Positions 9,412 through 18,453 of a stretch of 64,000 nt of DNA are shown here, piece by piece. The notes under the pieces are model-generated. The model was not told the origin of the DNA and searched no databases. It saw only the letters and a list, made by a program, of their open reading frames with translations. A program made the position numbers and the translations under genes. The DNA comes from Comamonas sp. KCTC 72670 (GTDB lineage: Bacteria; Myxococcota; Myxococcia; Myxococcales; Myxococcaceae): positions 124,001 through 188,000 of the forward strand of contig BNCN01000016.1 of NCBI GenBank assembly GCA_014656495.1, read 5' to 3'. Numbering within the stretch: position 1 is the stretch's first letter; every line of letters begins with the position of its first letter.

Positions 9412-10091
9412 TTGTTGGAGCCCTCGACGACCAGCCGGAAGCCCACCCCGCGCACCGCCTGGATGGACACGCCGTCCGCCTTCACTTCCGCGAGCTTCGC
9501 GCGCACATAGCCCACGTAGACGTCCACGATGTTGGGCGGACCATCGAAGCTGGGGCCCCACACCTTCGCCAGCAGGCTGGAGCGCGTGTGGACTTCACCC
9601 GCCCGCGAGGCGAGCTCGCCCAGGAGCGCGAACTCACGGCCGGTGAGCGCCACTTCCCGTGCCTCACACGTCAGCATGCGCCGCCGCGCATCGATGTGGA
9701 TGGGCCCCACCGTCCACGTCTGGGCCTGCCCCTCGGAGCGCCGGTGGAGCGCCTCCAGCCGCGCGAGCAGCTCCTCGAAGGCGAAGGGCTTCACGAGGTA
9801 GTCGTCCGCGCCCGCGCGCAGGCCCGTCACCCGCTCCCCCACCGTGCCCCGGGCGGTGAGCATCAGCACCGGCGTCGTCAGGCCGCGTTCACGCCAGCGC
9901 CGGAGCAGGGCCACGCCGTCCATGCCGGGCAGTGCCCAGTCGAGGACGATGGCGTCGTAGGCCACCTCCCCCGCCTGGTCGAGCGCGTCCTCCGCCGTGC
10001 GGCAGGTGTCCACGAGGTGCCCCTCCTCGCCGAGCCCCCGGCGCAGCAGGTTCGCCATCCGCTCCTCGTCCTCCACCAGCAACAGCCTCAC
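9408..10091 (-). CDS. OmpR-family response regulator of the efflux operon
   Basis: 227 residues from the GTG at 10091, preferred over an in-frame ATG 30 bp upstream because a strong GGAGGAGG site lies 8 bp before it. Receiver domain: acidic pocket VEDEE, phospho-acceptor Asp in VLDWALPGMDG, conserved Lys in LVKPF. The C-terminal winged helix carries TGREFALLGELASRAGEVHTR and IVDVYVGYVRAKL, typical of OmpR/PhoB DNA-binding domains. It is encoded 22 bp after the RND pump and overlaps the kinase by 4 bp. It likely activates this whole operon in response to metal, in the manner of CzcR/CusR (inference). Confidence 0.93.
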   Translation of the reverse strand: MRLLLVEDEERMANLLRRGLGEEGHLVDTCRTAEDALDQAGEVAYDAIVLDWALPGMDGVALLRRWRERGLTTPVLMLTARGTVGERVTGLRAGADDYLVKPFAFEELLARLEALHRRSEGQAQTWTVGPIHIDARRRMLTCEAREVALTGREFALLGELASRAGEVHTRSSLLAKVWGPSFDGPPNIVDVYVGYVRAKLAEVKADGVSIQAVRGVGFRLVVEGSNK

Positions 10092-10113
10092 GGCATGAAC
10101 CTCCTCCGCGCCA

Positions 10114-13100
10114 TCATGCACCGGCTCCAGCGCGGCGGCCTCCCGCGAACCAGGGATAGAGCGTGGGCAGGATGATCAACGTCAGCAGCGTGGACGTCAC
10201 GAGCCCGCCCACCACCACCGTGGCCAGCGGCCGCTGCACCTCCGCGCCCACGCCCTGGGCGAGCATCATCGGGATGAATCCCAGCGCCGCCACCAGCGCC
10301 GTCATGAGGACCGGCCGCGCGCGCTCACGCGCCGCCAGCACCACCGCCTGTGCCGGAACGTGGCCCTCTTGCTCGAGCCGCTGCTCCCGGGACATCAGCA
10401 CCACGCCATTGAGCACCGCGATGCCGGACAGCGCGATGAACCCCACCGCCGCGGAGATGGACACGGGCAGGTCGCGAGCGGCCAACGCCATCATCCCGCC
10501 CACACAGGCGAACGGGACGTTGGCGAAGATGGCCAGCGCGGGGCGCATGCGGCGGAAGGCGAAGAGCAACACGGCGAAGATAAGGACAGCCACGGCGGGA
10601 AGCACCAGCGAAAGCCTTTGCCGGGCCTCCGTCAACGTCTCGTATTGGCCGCCCCAGGTCAGCCGGTAGCCATCAGGCGGAGCGAGCGACTGCTCCACCC
10701 GGGCCCGGGCCCGCGCCACCACGGTGCCCAGGTCCGCCCCGCGCACGTTGAAGCCCACCACCAGGCGGCGCTGGCCCCCTTCCCGGCTCACCAACCCTGG
10801 CGAGGACGTCAAGCGCACGTCCGCCACGCGGGAGAGCGGCACCAGGCCGCCCGTGTCGGTGGGCACGGGCAGGTCCGCGAGCGAGAAGGCGTCCTCCGCC
10901 CCCGTCAACCGCAGGACGATGGGCACCCGCACCGCGCCGTCCCACGTGGCGCCGACCTCCACGCCGCTGCGGACCGCGCGCACCACCTCCAGCACGTCCA
11001 CCGCCCCCAGCCCCGCGCGCGCCGAGTCCAGCGGGCGAGGCGCCACCTCGAAGAGCGGCACCTCCGGCGGCGCGAGGACGCGCACGTCCACCGCGCCGGG
11101 CTCCTCGCTCAACAGCGCCGCTGCCTTGCGCGCCAGCCGGCTCAGCTCGCCCAGGTCCTCGCCGTAGATGCTGAGCGCCACGTCGGTCACCGCGCCACCG
11201 AGCAGCTCGTTGAAGCGCATCTGGATGGGCTGGGTGAAGGACGGCTCGCCTCCTGGCGCGCGTGCCTCGAGCAGCTGCTCCATCTCCGTGATGAGGGACT
11301 CGCGCGTGAGCCCGGGACGCCACGCCTCCCGCGGCGCCAGCGAGACGAAGACGTCCGCCATCTCCAGGCCCATGATGTCGGTGGCCACGGCGGGGCTGCC
11401 CACGCGGGAGACGACCTGCCGCACCTCCGGGATGCCGTCGAGCAGCGCGCGCTCCAGCCGCCCGGCCTCGACCACCGCGGCCTCCAGGCTGATGTCCGGC
11501 GCGCGGGTGGTCTGGATGACCATGTCCCCTTCATCCAACTGGGGCGTGAACTCCGTGCCCGCGCGGGCGAACAACCAGCCGCCCACCCCGAGCAGGAACA
11601 GGGCGACCGCCGCCACGGGGATGCGCGAGCGCACGCTGCGGCCGAGCACCGGCGCATAGAGCCGCTCGAACCAACGGACCAGCAATGGCTCGCGCGCGGG
11701 CACGTGCTCGGGGCGAATCAGCCAGCTCGCGGCGGCGGGGATGAAGGTCAACGACAACACGAGCGCGGTGGCGAGCGCGAAGACGACGGTCATCGCCATG
11801 GGCCGGAACATCTTCCCGTCCACGCCCCGCAGCGACAGGATGGGCAGGTACACCAGCAGGATGATGAGCACGGAGAAGAAGACGGGGCGGGCCAGCGACA
11901 CGGCCGTCTCCTCCACGTGTTCGCGGGCCGGGCGCTGCTTCTCCTCCGGCGTCAGGTGGGCCAGCCGGTGGAACAGGCCCTCCACCATCACCACCGCGCC
12001 GTCGACCAGCAGGCCGAAGTCGATGGCGCCCAGGCTCATCAGGTTGCCCGGGATGTCCAGCGCCACCATGGCGGCGGTGGCCCCCAGCATGGACAGCGGA
12101 ATCGCGGACGCGACGAGCAGGCCCGCGCGCACGCTCCCCAGCAGCAGGAAGAGCACGCCCACGACGAGCAGCCCGCCTTCCAGCAGGTTCTTTCCCACCG
12201 TGCGCACGGTGCCACGCACCAGCGTGGCGCGGTCGTAGACGACATCCAGGCGCACGTCCTCCGGCAACAGGGCCCGCACGTCCGGGAGCGCGGCGGAGAT
12301 GTCCCCCGTCACCGCGAGCGCGTTGGCGTCCCGCAGCATCTGGACCATGACGTACACCGTCTCGCCGCGCCCGTTGGACGTGGCGCTGCCGATGCGGGGC
12401 AGCGCGCCCTCCGTCACCTCGGCCACGTCGCCCAGCCGCACGGCCGGCGCGCCGACGCGGGGAATCAGCGCCTCGGCGAGGTCCGCCGGGACGCGAGGCC
12501 GCGCCACCGCACGAATCAGGACATGGCGCTCGCCCACCGGGAGGCTCGCGCCCGGCGCGCTGCCCGTGGCGCGCTCCAGGGCGTCACGGAGCTGCGCGAG
12601 CGTCACGCCCCGCTGGGCCAGCCGCACCGCGTCCGCGCGCACCTCCAACGTGCGCTGCTGCCCGCCCCAACTGTTGACCTCCACCACGCCGGGGACCGAG
12701 CGCAGCCGGGGCCCCACCCGGAGCTGTGTCAGCTCGAGCAACTGCGCACCGGTGCGCTCCGCCGAGGACAGCGTGAAGTGGAACACCTCCCCCAGGCCGC
12801 CCGTGAGCGGCCCCAGCTCCGGTGGGTCGACGCCCGGCGGCAGCGACGCGCCGAGCACGTTGAGGCGCTCCTGCACCAACTGCCGGGCCCGGTACGGGTC
12901 CACGTCGTCGGCGAAGACGGCGGTCACGGAGGAGAGGCCGTAGCGCGACAGGCTCCGCTGCTCGTCCAGACCGGGCATGCCGCCCAGGGCCACCTCGACG
13001 GGGCGCGTCACCAGGCGCTCCACCTCCTCGGGCGTGAGGCCGGGCGCGCGCGTGAGGACGAGCACCTGGTTGGTGGTAATGTCCGGCATCGCGTCCAACT

Positions 13101-13203
13101 CCAACTGGAGCGACACCACCACGCCCGCGAGCGCGAGCACCCCCGTCAAGGCGAGCACCCAGACCCGGTGCCGCACCGACAGGCGGACGAGGGCCTCAAT
13201 CAC
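10114..13203 (-). CDS. czcA: Heavy-metal efflux RND transporter (CzcA/CusA family)
   Basis: 1029 residues, full length for the HME-RND family. The N terminus has the first TM helix, then MPDITTNQVLVLTRAPG and the signature PVEVALGGMPGL. The TM4 proton-relay motif reads DFGLLVDGAVVMVEG, which matches the HME1 consensus (DFG...DGA...VE) of divalent-cation (Co/Zn/Cd) pumps and not the monovalent CusA type. Two periplasmic loops and twelve TM helices are laid out as usual. It forms the inner-membrane trimer of a tripartite exporter with the adaptor and outer-membrane genes upstream. Its GTG start overlaps the adaptor stop as GTGA. The symbol denotes family; actual metal specificity is inferred from the motif only. 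Confidence 0.92.
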   Translation of the reverse strand: MIEALVRLSVRHRVWVLALTGVLALAGVVVSLQLELDAMPDITTNQVLVLTRAPGLTPEEVERLVTRPVEVALGGMPGLDEQRSLSRYGLSSVTAVFADDVDPYRARQLVQERLNVLGASLPPGVDPPELGPLTGGLGEVFHFTLSSAERTGAQLLELTQLRVGPRLRSVPGVVEVNSWGGQQRTLEVRADAVRLAQRGVTLAQLRDALERATGSAPGASLPVGERHVLIRAVARPRVPADLAEALIPRVGAPAVRLGDVAEVTEGALPRIGSATSNGRGETVYVMVQMLRDANALAVTGDISAALPDVRALLPEDVRLDVVYDRATLVRGTVRTVGKNLLEGGLLVVGVLFLLLGSVRAGLLVASAIPLSMLGATAAMVALDIPGNLMSLGAIDFGLLVDGAVVMVEGLFHRLAHLTPEEKQRPAREHVEETAVSLARPVFFSVLIILLVYLPILSLRGVDGKMFRPMAMTVVFALATALVLSLTFIPAAASWLIRPEHVPAREPLLVRWFERLYAPVLGRSVRSRIPVAAVALFLLGVGGWLFARAGTEFTPQLDEGDMVIQTTRAPDISLEAAVVEAGRLERALLDGIPEVRQVVSRVGSPAVATDIMGLEMADVFVSLAPREAWRPGLTRESLITEMEQLLEARAPGGEPSFTQPIQMRFNELLGGAVTDVALSIYGEDLGELSRLARKAAALLSEEPGAVDVRVLAPPEVPLFEVAPRPLDSARAGLGAVDVLEVVRAVRSGVEVGATWDGAVRVPIVLRLTGAEDAFSLADLPVPTDTGGLVPLSRVADVRLTSSPGLVSREGGQRRLVVGFNVRGADLGTVVARARARVEQSLAPPDGYRLTWGGQYETLTEARQRLSLVLPAVAVLIFAVLLFAFRRMRPALAIFANVPFACVGGMMALAARDLPVSISAAVGFIALSGIAVLNGVVLMSREQRLEQEGHVPAQAVVLAARERARPVLMTALVAALGFIPMMLAQGVGAEVQRPLATVVVGGLVTSTLLTLIILPTLYPWFAGGRRAGAGA

Positions 13204-14315
13204 GGCGCCACCTCATCCCCGCCCGCGCCCTCCTGGCCTTGGGCTTCCAGGAGCAACACCGCGCCGTCCGCCGCGACGGAGTCCCGCGTGGACACCGCGC
13301 CCTTCACCAGCGCCTCGGCGCCGGAGGTGGAGAGCACCACCACGTCCCGGCGCACGACCTGTCCGTCCCCACCGCGCACGAAGACGAGGGTGCGCTCGCC
13401 CTCGAAGGCCAGGGCCCGCGCGGGCACCAGCACGGTGTCCTCCGCCGCCGCGGCGTGAATGCGCAGACGGCCACCCAGGCCCGCGCGCAGGACGACGCCC
13501 TCCTCCGGCTCGAACCACGCGCGCCACGTGCCGTCCGACGCCTCCATCTGGGGCGACTGGCCCACCAGCCGCACCGGCGTGGGCGCCCCCAGGGACGACA
13601 CGAAGGCGAACGTCGCACCCTCGGGAGGCCGCACGGACAGCCGGGCCTCCAGCCGTGCTGGCCCCTCCGATGCCACGCGCGCCAGGGCAGCGCCACCTTC
13701 GGGCTGCATCTCCCCCAGCACCGCGCGCACCTCAGTGACGACGCCAGCAATCGGGCTCTTGAGCCAGACGGTGCCCCGCTCGGCCACGGCGCGCGCCTCC
13801 CCCGGCGAGATGCCAGCCACGCGCAAGACGGCGTGCGCGGCCACCAGGGACGCACGCGCCTCGGCCTGCTGCGTCTGGGCGTCGGCCAGCTCGGGCAGCT
13901 TCGCCAGGCCCTGGGCGTGCAACGCCTCCAACCGCTCGACCTGGCGCGCGTAGGCCTCCAGCCGGAGCGCGGCGGCGCTGGCCGCACCGGCGGCCTGGAC
14001 GACCTCGGGCATCAACACCTCGATGAGTGGGGCGCCCTGCTCCACCTTCTGGCCAGGGCGCACGCGGACCTGTTGGACGCGCGCGCGAAACGGCGCCGTC
14101 AGCGCCGCCGTGGTGTCCGGGCCGGACAGCACCATCGCGGGCGCATCCACCAGGGCGACGCGCGAGGCCGCGCGCACGGGCACCCAGGCGGAGGGCGCGG
14201 AGGCCCGCGGCGGGGGCTCCGAGGCAGGGGCCTGCGAGGCGGGAGGATTCGAGGTGCAGGCCGCCCCCAGAGCGAGCAGCGGCACGGTGACGAGGCGTCG
14301 GACGAAGGGCGTCAT
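13200..14315 (-). CDS. czcB: Periplasmic adaptor (membrane fusion) lipoprotein of RND efflux
   Basis: 371 residues. The N-terminal signal ends in a lipobox (LGAACTS), so it should be anchored to the inner membrane by lipid. Downstream are the paired half-motifs of a barrel-sandwich hybrid (VRPGQKVEQGAPLIEV; SPIAGVVTEVRAVLGE) flanking an alpha-helical hairpin, then a beta-barrel segment, the organisation of CzcB/CusB adaptors. It links the pump to the outer-membrane channel. Its ATG overlaps the upstream gene as ATGA and its end overlaps the pump start by 4 bp, giving a tightly coupled three-gene exporter. No N-terminal metal-binding Met/His cluster was noticed. Confidence 0.9.
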   Translation of the reverse strand: MTPFVRRLVTVPLLALGAACTSNPPASQAPASEPPPRASAPSAWVPVRAASRVALVDAPAMVLSGPDTTAALTAPFRARVQQVRVRPGQKVEQGAPLIEVLMPEVVQAAGAASAAALRLEAYARQVERLEALHAQGLAKLPELADAQTQQAEARASLVAAHAVLRVAGISPGEARAVAERGTVWLKSPIAGVVTEVRAVLGEMQPEGGAALARVASEGPARLEARLSVRPPEGATFAFVSSLGAPTPVRLVGQSPQMEASDGTWRAWFEPEEGVVLRAGLGGRLRIHAAAAEDTVLVPARALAFEGERTLVFVRGGDGQVVRRDVVVLSTSGAEALVKGAVSTRDSVAADGAVLLLEAQGQEGAGGDEVAP

Positions 14316-15532
14316 GGCAGAGCGGAGAGCAAGAGGTGGAGCCGCGCGGCGGCGAGCGAGGCCTCGCTTCGGGCGAACGCGAGCCGCGCATGGGCGGCGG
14401 CTCGGGCACGGCGGGCGCGAAGGACATCGGGGAGCGTGCTCTGGCCCGCGCGCAGCAGGACCTCGGCCAGCCGCGCGGCCTCCTCGGCCGTGGGCACCAG
14501 GGACTTCTCGACGAGGGACAGCTGCGCGTCGGCGTGCTCGCGTTCATGGAAGGCCAGCGCCAGCTCCGCGGCGGCGCGCACCGCGGCTTCCTGCGCCTCG
14601 CCATCCAGACGCTCCGCGGCGGCCAGCAGGGCGCCCCGCTCGCGCTGCCCGGAATCGAAGACGGGGGGCGTCACGCCCACCATCAACAGGCCGCTGAAGC
14701 CGCCGTAGTACTCACGCACGCCCTGCGCACCGAGCGTCACCTGCCAGCCTCGCGCGGCACGGACCTCCGCCGCGCGCGCGCGCTCCGCCGCGCCAAGCAG
14801 GCGCCGTGCCTCCGCCTCCGGCAATTCACCCGCGCGCGCCAGCCACCGTGACTCCTCGGACGCGGGCGGCAACGCCACCACTGGCAAGGCCTCCGCGGCC
14901 ACCAGCGCCGCGTTCGGAGGGTGGCCCAACAACACGGCCAGGGAGAGGCGCGCATGGGTCACCTCGGCGTCCCGGGAGAGCCCCGCGAGCCGCGCCTCCG
15001 CCTCGAAGCCCTCCGCCTCCGCCAGCTCCAGCCGGGTGGCGCCGCCCAGGGCCAACGCCTCCGCCACGGACTTCCGGAGCGTGCCCGCGAGCTCGGCCTC
15101 CTGCGCGGCCGACGCGGCGGCCTGCTGCGCGGCCCACAACGTCAGCCACGCCCGGGCCACCTCCAGGCGCCGGTCCAACAGCGCGGCCACGGCCTCCTTC
15201 TCCAGGGCCCGCGTCTCCGCACGCGCCGCGTCGCGCTGAGCGCCCGCGAGGTTCGACAGGAAGAGCGGCTGCTCCACCCCCACCGTCATCTCGAAACCGG
15301 GGCCGTCGGGCTGGGCCCGCCGCCCGGGAATCACACTGAGCGTCGGGTTGGCCGCGAGCGCCGGCAGCCGGGCGTCCCAGACCCGCCGCGTCTCCACGGC
15401 GCGCGCCAGACTTGCGGGCAGCGCCGCCTTCGCGGCCTGGGCCTGCGCGTCCTCGAAGGAGAGCGGCTGGGAGTCGGACGCGGGAGCCGCGGTGAGAAGC
15501 GTGACGAGGAGCACCCACATGGTGCGGCGCAC
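14312..15532 (-). CDS. czcC: Outer-membrane factor (TolC/CzcC family)
   Basis: 406 residues, first gene of the efflux operon. The GTG at 15532 gives an Arg-rich N terminus followed by a signal peptide (MWVLLVTLLTAAPAS). An ATG four codons later is an alternative, and neither has a strong ribosome-binding site. The mature part is Ala/Leu/Glu-rich with two similar halves of long helices, ending in a region such as GQSTLPDVLRARRARAAAHARL, typical of outer-membrane efflux proteins. It is expected to form the trimeric channel through which the pump expels metal. The product names czcC/B/A follow family order and not demonstrated substrate. Confidence 0.87.
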   Translation of the reverse strand: MRRTMWVLLVTLLTAAPASDSQPLSFEDAQAQAAKAALPASLARAVETRRVWDARLPALAANPTLSVIPGRRAQPDGPGFEMTVGVEQPLFLSNLAGAQRDAARAETRALEKEAVAALLDRRLEVARAWLTLWAAQQAAASAAQEAELAGTLRKSVAEALALGGATRLELAEAEGFEAEARLAGLSRDAEVTHARLSLAVLLGHPPNAALVAAEALPVVALPPASEESRWLARAGELPEAEARRLLGAAERARAAEVRAARGWQVTLGAQGVREYYGGFSGLLMVGVTPPVFDSGQRERGALLAAAERLDGEAQEAAVRAAAELALAFHEREHADAQLSLVEKSLVPTAEEAARLAEVLLRAGQSTLPDVLRARRARAAAHARLAFARSEASLAAARLHLLLSALP

Positions 15533-15862
15533 CCTAGAGAGGGCGCGCGCATGCCACTTGAGGGCATCCTGAGAAAACTCTCAGACAGCCCCTTCGCTCC
15601 CCTTACTGCACATCCTCGATAGAAACCCTGTAGCCACTCTTGGACTGGGGATCCCACCATTATGGCCGAGGCCGTCGTGGAGCGCCTTCGTGCCCATGAT
15701 CTTCTCACCATCATGGCGCGAGGGATGATGCGTGCCCGAGGCGCGGCATAACCCGATTCAGCAGTGCATGAGCACCGAGGCCCGTAGCGCGACCATACCA
15801 ATCGTGAGCGCAGCGGAATTGTTCGCATCGGCCGACCGAAGAACCACTGCGATCATTTTCCT
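15533..15862. other. Intergenic region upstream of the efflux operon and the low-GC island
   Basis: About 330 bp that should hold the divergent promoter of the minus-strand efflux operon. Short open frames occur on both strands, but none has a convincing start or family resemblance. No clear metal-regulator box could be assigned. Confidence 0.35.
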
Positions 15863-16069
15863 ATGGGTTCGCCCGCCGTGTGGGTCCGCGGTGACTTCGG
15901 CCCATGGATCTTCACTCCGAGCTTTTGGCTGGAGCGTTCAACGGAGTTAAGGACCGTCTGCAAGCAGGTTATGGAAGCGACGTCCGAGAAGGGCTTACAG
16001 TGCAAGTTTCGAGGCGGTAGTTTGCTGCTCTCTTCAAAGGCTGTTGCACTGCACGAGGCGCGTACATGA
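15863..16069 (+). CDS. Possible small protein coupled to the DUF262 gene
   Basis: 68 residues with no family recognised. The stop overlaps the DUF262 ATG as ATGA, a coupling pattern typical of real operon partners. The frame stays open upstream to a stop at 15785. The composition (MGSPAVWVRGDFGPWIFTP near the start) looks protein-like. It could equally be the 3' remnant of a truncated upstream defence-operon gene, because no good ribosome-binding site precedes the ATG. Base composition matches the lower-GC island and not the efflux operon. Confidence 0.35.
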   Translation: MGSPAVWVRGDFGPWIFTPSFWLERSTELRTVCKQVMEATSEKGLQCKFRGGSLLLSSKAVALHEART

Positions 16070-17574
16070 AAGCCAATGCTGTTCCACTGCTGGCGCTGTT
16101 CGAAAAGAAGATGCGGTTAGAGGTACCTCTTTTCCAGCGACAGTACGTCTGGAACCGCGAGGAACAATGGGAGCCTCTCTGGGAAGACATTGAGCGAAAG
16201 TTCACGGAGTACCTCGAAGGACGTAAGGACGCGCCAGTCCACTTCCTCGGAGCCATGGTGCTCGACCAGAAGCAGACGCCGTCCACGCACGTTGAAAAAC
16301 GGCAGGTGATTGATGGCCAGCAGCGCCTGACAACGCTCCAGATATTCCTCGCGGCCCTTCGTGACTTCTGCCGCGAGCAGCAGTGCGAAGACCTCGCGAA
16401 AGAGCTTGAGAACTTCACCCTCAACAAGGGGATGTTGGCCAATAAAGAAGTCGACAAATTCAAGGTTTGGCCTACGCAACTCGACCGCGAACAGTTCTGC
16501 GACGTCGTCGGGTCGCTCTCGCGCGCCACCGTGGAGACGAAACACCCCCTGAAGCGGCGAAAGTACGCACGTAAGCCTGATCCGCGCCCGAGAATGGTGG
16601 AGGCGTACCTGTTCTTCAGTGATTCGATTCGAGACTTTTTTCTTGGGACCGAACATGAAAGTCCGATCGCTGCTGACCAGCCCTTGGCGGCGAGACTCGA
16701 TGAGGCGTTTCAGGCGTTGAAAAACGCCCTGCAGGTCGTCTCGATCGACCTCGAAAAGGAGGACGACGCTCAAGTCATTTTTGAGACACTGAATGCGCGG
16801 GGGGAGCCCCTCCTTCCCGCCGATTTGCTGCGAAACCACATCTTCCTACGAGCCGCGAGACAAGGCGAACCGCAGGAGGACCTCTACGAACAGTATTGGC
16901 GGGGATTCGACAACGACTTCTGGCGCAAGGAAGTTCGCCAGGGCCGCTTGGTCCGCCCCCGCAGCGACCTGTTCATTCAACACTTCCTGTCGAGCCGCCA
17001 ATTCGTCGACATCCCCATCAAGCACCTGTTCGTCGAATACAAGTTTTGGATAGATAGAGTTCGACCCTTTGAGAACGTGACGAAGGAGTTGGCGACCTTG
17101 GCGAGGCAGCGCGACCACTTCCAGCGAATCGTCGCGCCCGAGCCAGGTGACGTTGTCTTCGAACTCGCGACCTTCCTCGAGCGTTTCGACATCCGGACGG
17201 CCTATCCGTTGATGCTCTTCCTGCTCGATTCGGATCTGTCGGAGGTGGAATGGAAGACTATCTCGGAAGTCCTTGAATCGTACCTTCTTCGCCGGGCGGT
17301 TCTCGGCTGGACCACGAAGGCATACAATCGGGTCTTCTTGAACCTCGCGAAGTCACTCAAGGAGGCTGGCCCGTCGGGCAAGAACCTCGAAGCAGCACTC
17401 CTGGCACTCTCCGGGGAGTCTTCCGGGTGGCCGACAGATACCGAGTTCTCCGAGACATGGCTCACGGCCAATGCCTACGAGCGGCTCAACAATGCAAAGT
17501 TGGGGCACATCCTTCGGCGCATCAGCAATGCACACCTCACGAACCTCAGCGAGCGCATCACGATCGATAGCCCA

Positions 17575-17578
17575 CTAA
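17575..17578. repeat. Left target-site duplication
   Basis: CTAA directly flanks the left end of the IS and is repeated at 18454-18457. It fits the YTAR target preference known for part of the IS5 family. Confidence 0.65.
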
Positions 17579-17598
17579 AAGCGCCTAACAAATGTGAG
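17579..17598 (+). repeat. Left terminal inverted repeat of the IS
   Basis: Begins AAGCGCCTAACAAATGTGAG. It pairs imperfectly with the right end, with 12 of 15 positions alike from CCTAAC inward. Confidence 0.6.
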
Positions 17599-18175
17599 GG
17601 TAGAGGCTGCGTAGGAGCATGACGCAGCAACTGAGAACGAGGAAGCCGAAGTGGACATCGGCCCTCCGCTCATCTCGCACCCGAAGACGTCGGAACTGGT
17701 TCTTCCAGGCCTGCGTGCGCTCCACCACCCAGCGGTGTCGGCCCAGTCGCTCCTTCGACTCTACCCCAGGACGGGCAATGCGCGGGACAATGCCGCGCCT
17801 GCGCAGCCCTCGCCGGTTCTTCTTCGAGGCGTAGGCCTTGTCGCCGTGGGCCTTCTTCGGCCGGAATCGACGACCGCCCGCGGGCGTCTTCACCGCGGGC
17901 ACTGCGTCGAGCAGAGGAAAGAGTTCGTGCGTGTCGTGCACGTTGGCGGCCGTCAGCGACTCGGCCAGCGGTAGCCCCTGCGCGTCTACGAGAAGATGAT
18001 GCTTACTGCCCGCCTTCGCTCTATCCGTCGGGTTTGGGCCCGTGAGAGCCCCCTTTTCAAGGCTCGTACGGCCGAGGAGTCGATGGAAGCGCGGGAGAAG
18101 TCCACCTTGCCGCGCAGTCCCAGTTCGTCCAACAGTCGGCGCTGCAACTCCTGCCACACGCCGGCTCGAGTCCAC
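17585..18175 (-). CDS. IS5-family transposase, second frame (DDE catalytic part)
   Basis: The functional part begins where the first frame shifts -1. Upstream residues of this open frame are out-of-frame sequence. It contains TDRAKAGSKHHLLVDAQGLP, the Asp in PKKAHGDKAY and the Glu in HRWVVERTQAW, followed by QFRRLRVRDERRADVH, all typical of the C-terminal half of IS427-type transposases. The catalytic D-D-E triad is complete across the two frames. It ends only 7 bp from the IS edge, as expected for this compact family. Confidence 0.85.
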   Translation of the reverse strand: MDSSRRVAGVAAPTVGRTGTARQGGLLPRFHRLLGRTSLEKGALTGPNPTDRAKAGSKHHLLVDAQGLPLAESLTAANVHDTHELFPLLDAVPAVKTPAGGRRFRPKKAHGDKAYASKKNRRGLRRRGIVPRIARPGVESKERLGRHRWVVERTQAWKNQFRRLRVRDERRADVHFGFLVLSCCVMLLRSLYPHIC

Positions 18176-18408
18176 TCCTCCAACCGGCGCCAGGCTGTCA
18201 TCCCCGAGAGTCCAAACTGCTTCCGGGGCAACATCTCCCAGGGGATGCCGCTGCGAAGCACGAAGACGATGGCCTCCAGCGCCGCCCGGTCATCGGCCCG
18301 GGGCCTTCCGGGCTTCTTCTTCGGCTTCGGGGCGGGCAACAGCGGAGCCACACGCTGCCAGAACGCGTCGGGGACAAGCTCACGGGCCATGCCCATGAAG
18401 CTGGGCAC
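17986..18408 (-). CDS. IS5-family transposase, first frame
   Basis: 140 codons. The N-terminal DUF4096-like helix-turn-helix region is visible (ELVPDAFWQRVAPLLP, GRPRADDRAALEAIVFVLRSGIPWEMLP, SGMTAWRRLEEWTRAGVWQELQ), followed by SIDSSAVRAL with the first catalytic Asp. Past about 18057 it leaves the protein-like frame. The run AAAAGGGGG (minus strand, 18057-18049) lies where frames change, and a -1 slip there joins this product to the second frame. Programmed frameshifting of this kind is known for IS427-group elements. A later ATG at 18390 is an alternative start. Confidence 0.82.
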   Translation of the reverse strand: MPSFMGMARELVPDAFWQRVAPLLPAPKPKKKPGRPRADDRAALEAIVFVLRSGIPWEMLPRKQFGLSGMTAWRRLEEWTRAGVWQELQRRLLDELGLRGKVDFSRASIDSSAVRALKRGLSRAQTRRIERRRAVSIIFS

Positions 18409-18433
18409 GGTCAGCTTTGCCGCCCAGCCCAGC

Positions 18434-18453
18434 CCTGACTTTCGTTAGGAACT
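18434..18453 (-). repeat. Right terminal inverted repeat of the IS
   Basis: Read inward on the minus strand it begins AGTTCCTAACGAAAGTCAGG, the imperfect partner of the left end. Confidence 0.6.

Larger units (their letters stand above)
16066..17622 (+). pseudogene. GmrSD-type DUF262 restriction protein, N-terminal part, disrupted by an insertion sequence
   Basis: The native frame runs from the ATG at 16066 to about 17577. After that it enters the insertion sequence and stops at 17622, adding about 15 foreign residues. DUF262 hallmarks are present: VPLFQRQYVWNREEQ (QRxYVW), VIDGQQRLTTLQIF (the DGQQR nucleotide-binding/hydrolysis motif) and FETLNARGEPLLPADLL. The helical middle region is normal. 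In GmrSD, BrxU and SspE proteins this domain is an NTPase that drives a C-terminal HNH-type nuclease against modified phage DNA. Here the nuclease part is cut off, so the gene is probably inactive unless the element excises. GC is visibly lower than in flanking genes, a sign of lateral transfer. Confidence 0.88.
17579..18453 (-). mobile_element. IS5-family insertion sequence (IS427-like)
   Basis: About 875 bp lying between direct CTAA copies. The two ends form imperfect inverted repeats with the shared core CCTAAC-AA-GT-AG (left from about 17584, right reading inward from about 18448). The exact outer boundary is uncertain by one base. It carries a two-frame DDE transposase on the minus strand, the organisation of the IS427 group. 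Its insertion splits the DUF262/DUF1524 gene. Removing the element with one CTAA copy (879 bp in all, a multiple of three) restores a continuous 631-codon frame, so this looks like one clean and relatively recent insertion. Confidence 0.85.

Noticed and set aside
15732..15950. Short open frame ahead of the defence island
   Set aside because: No start signal or conservation clue; the overlapping frame at 15863 with ATGA coupling is the better candidate.
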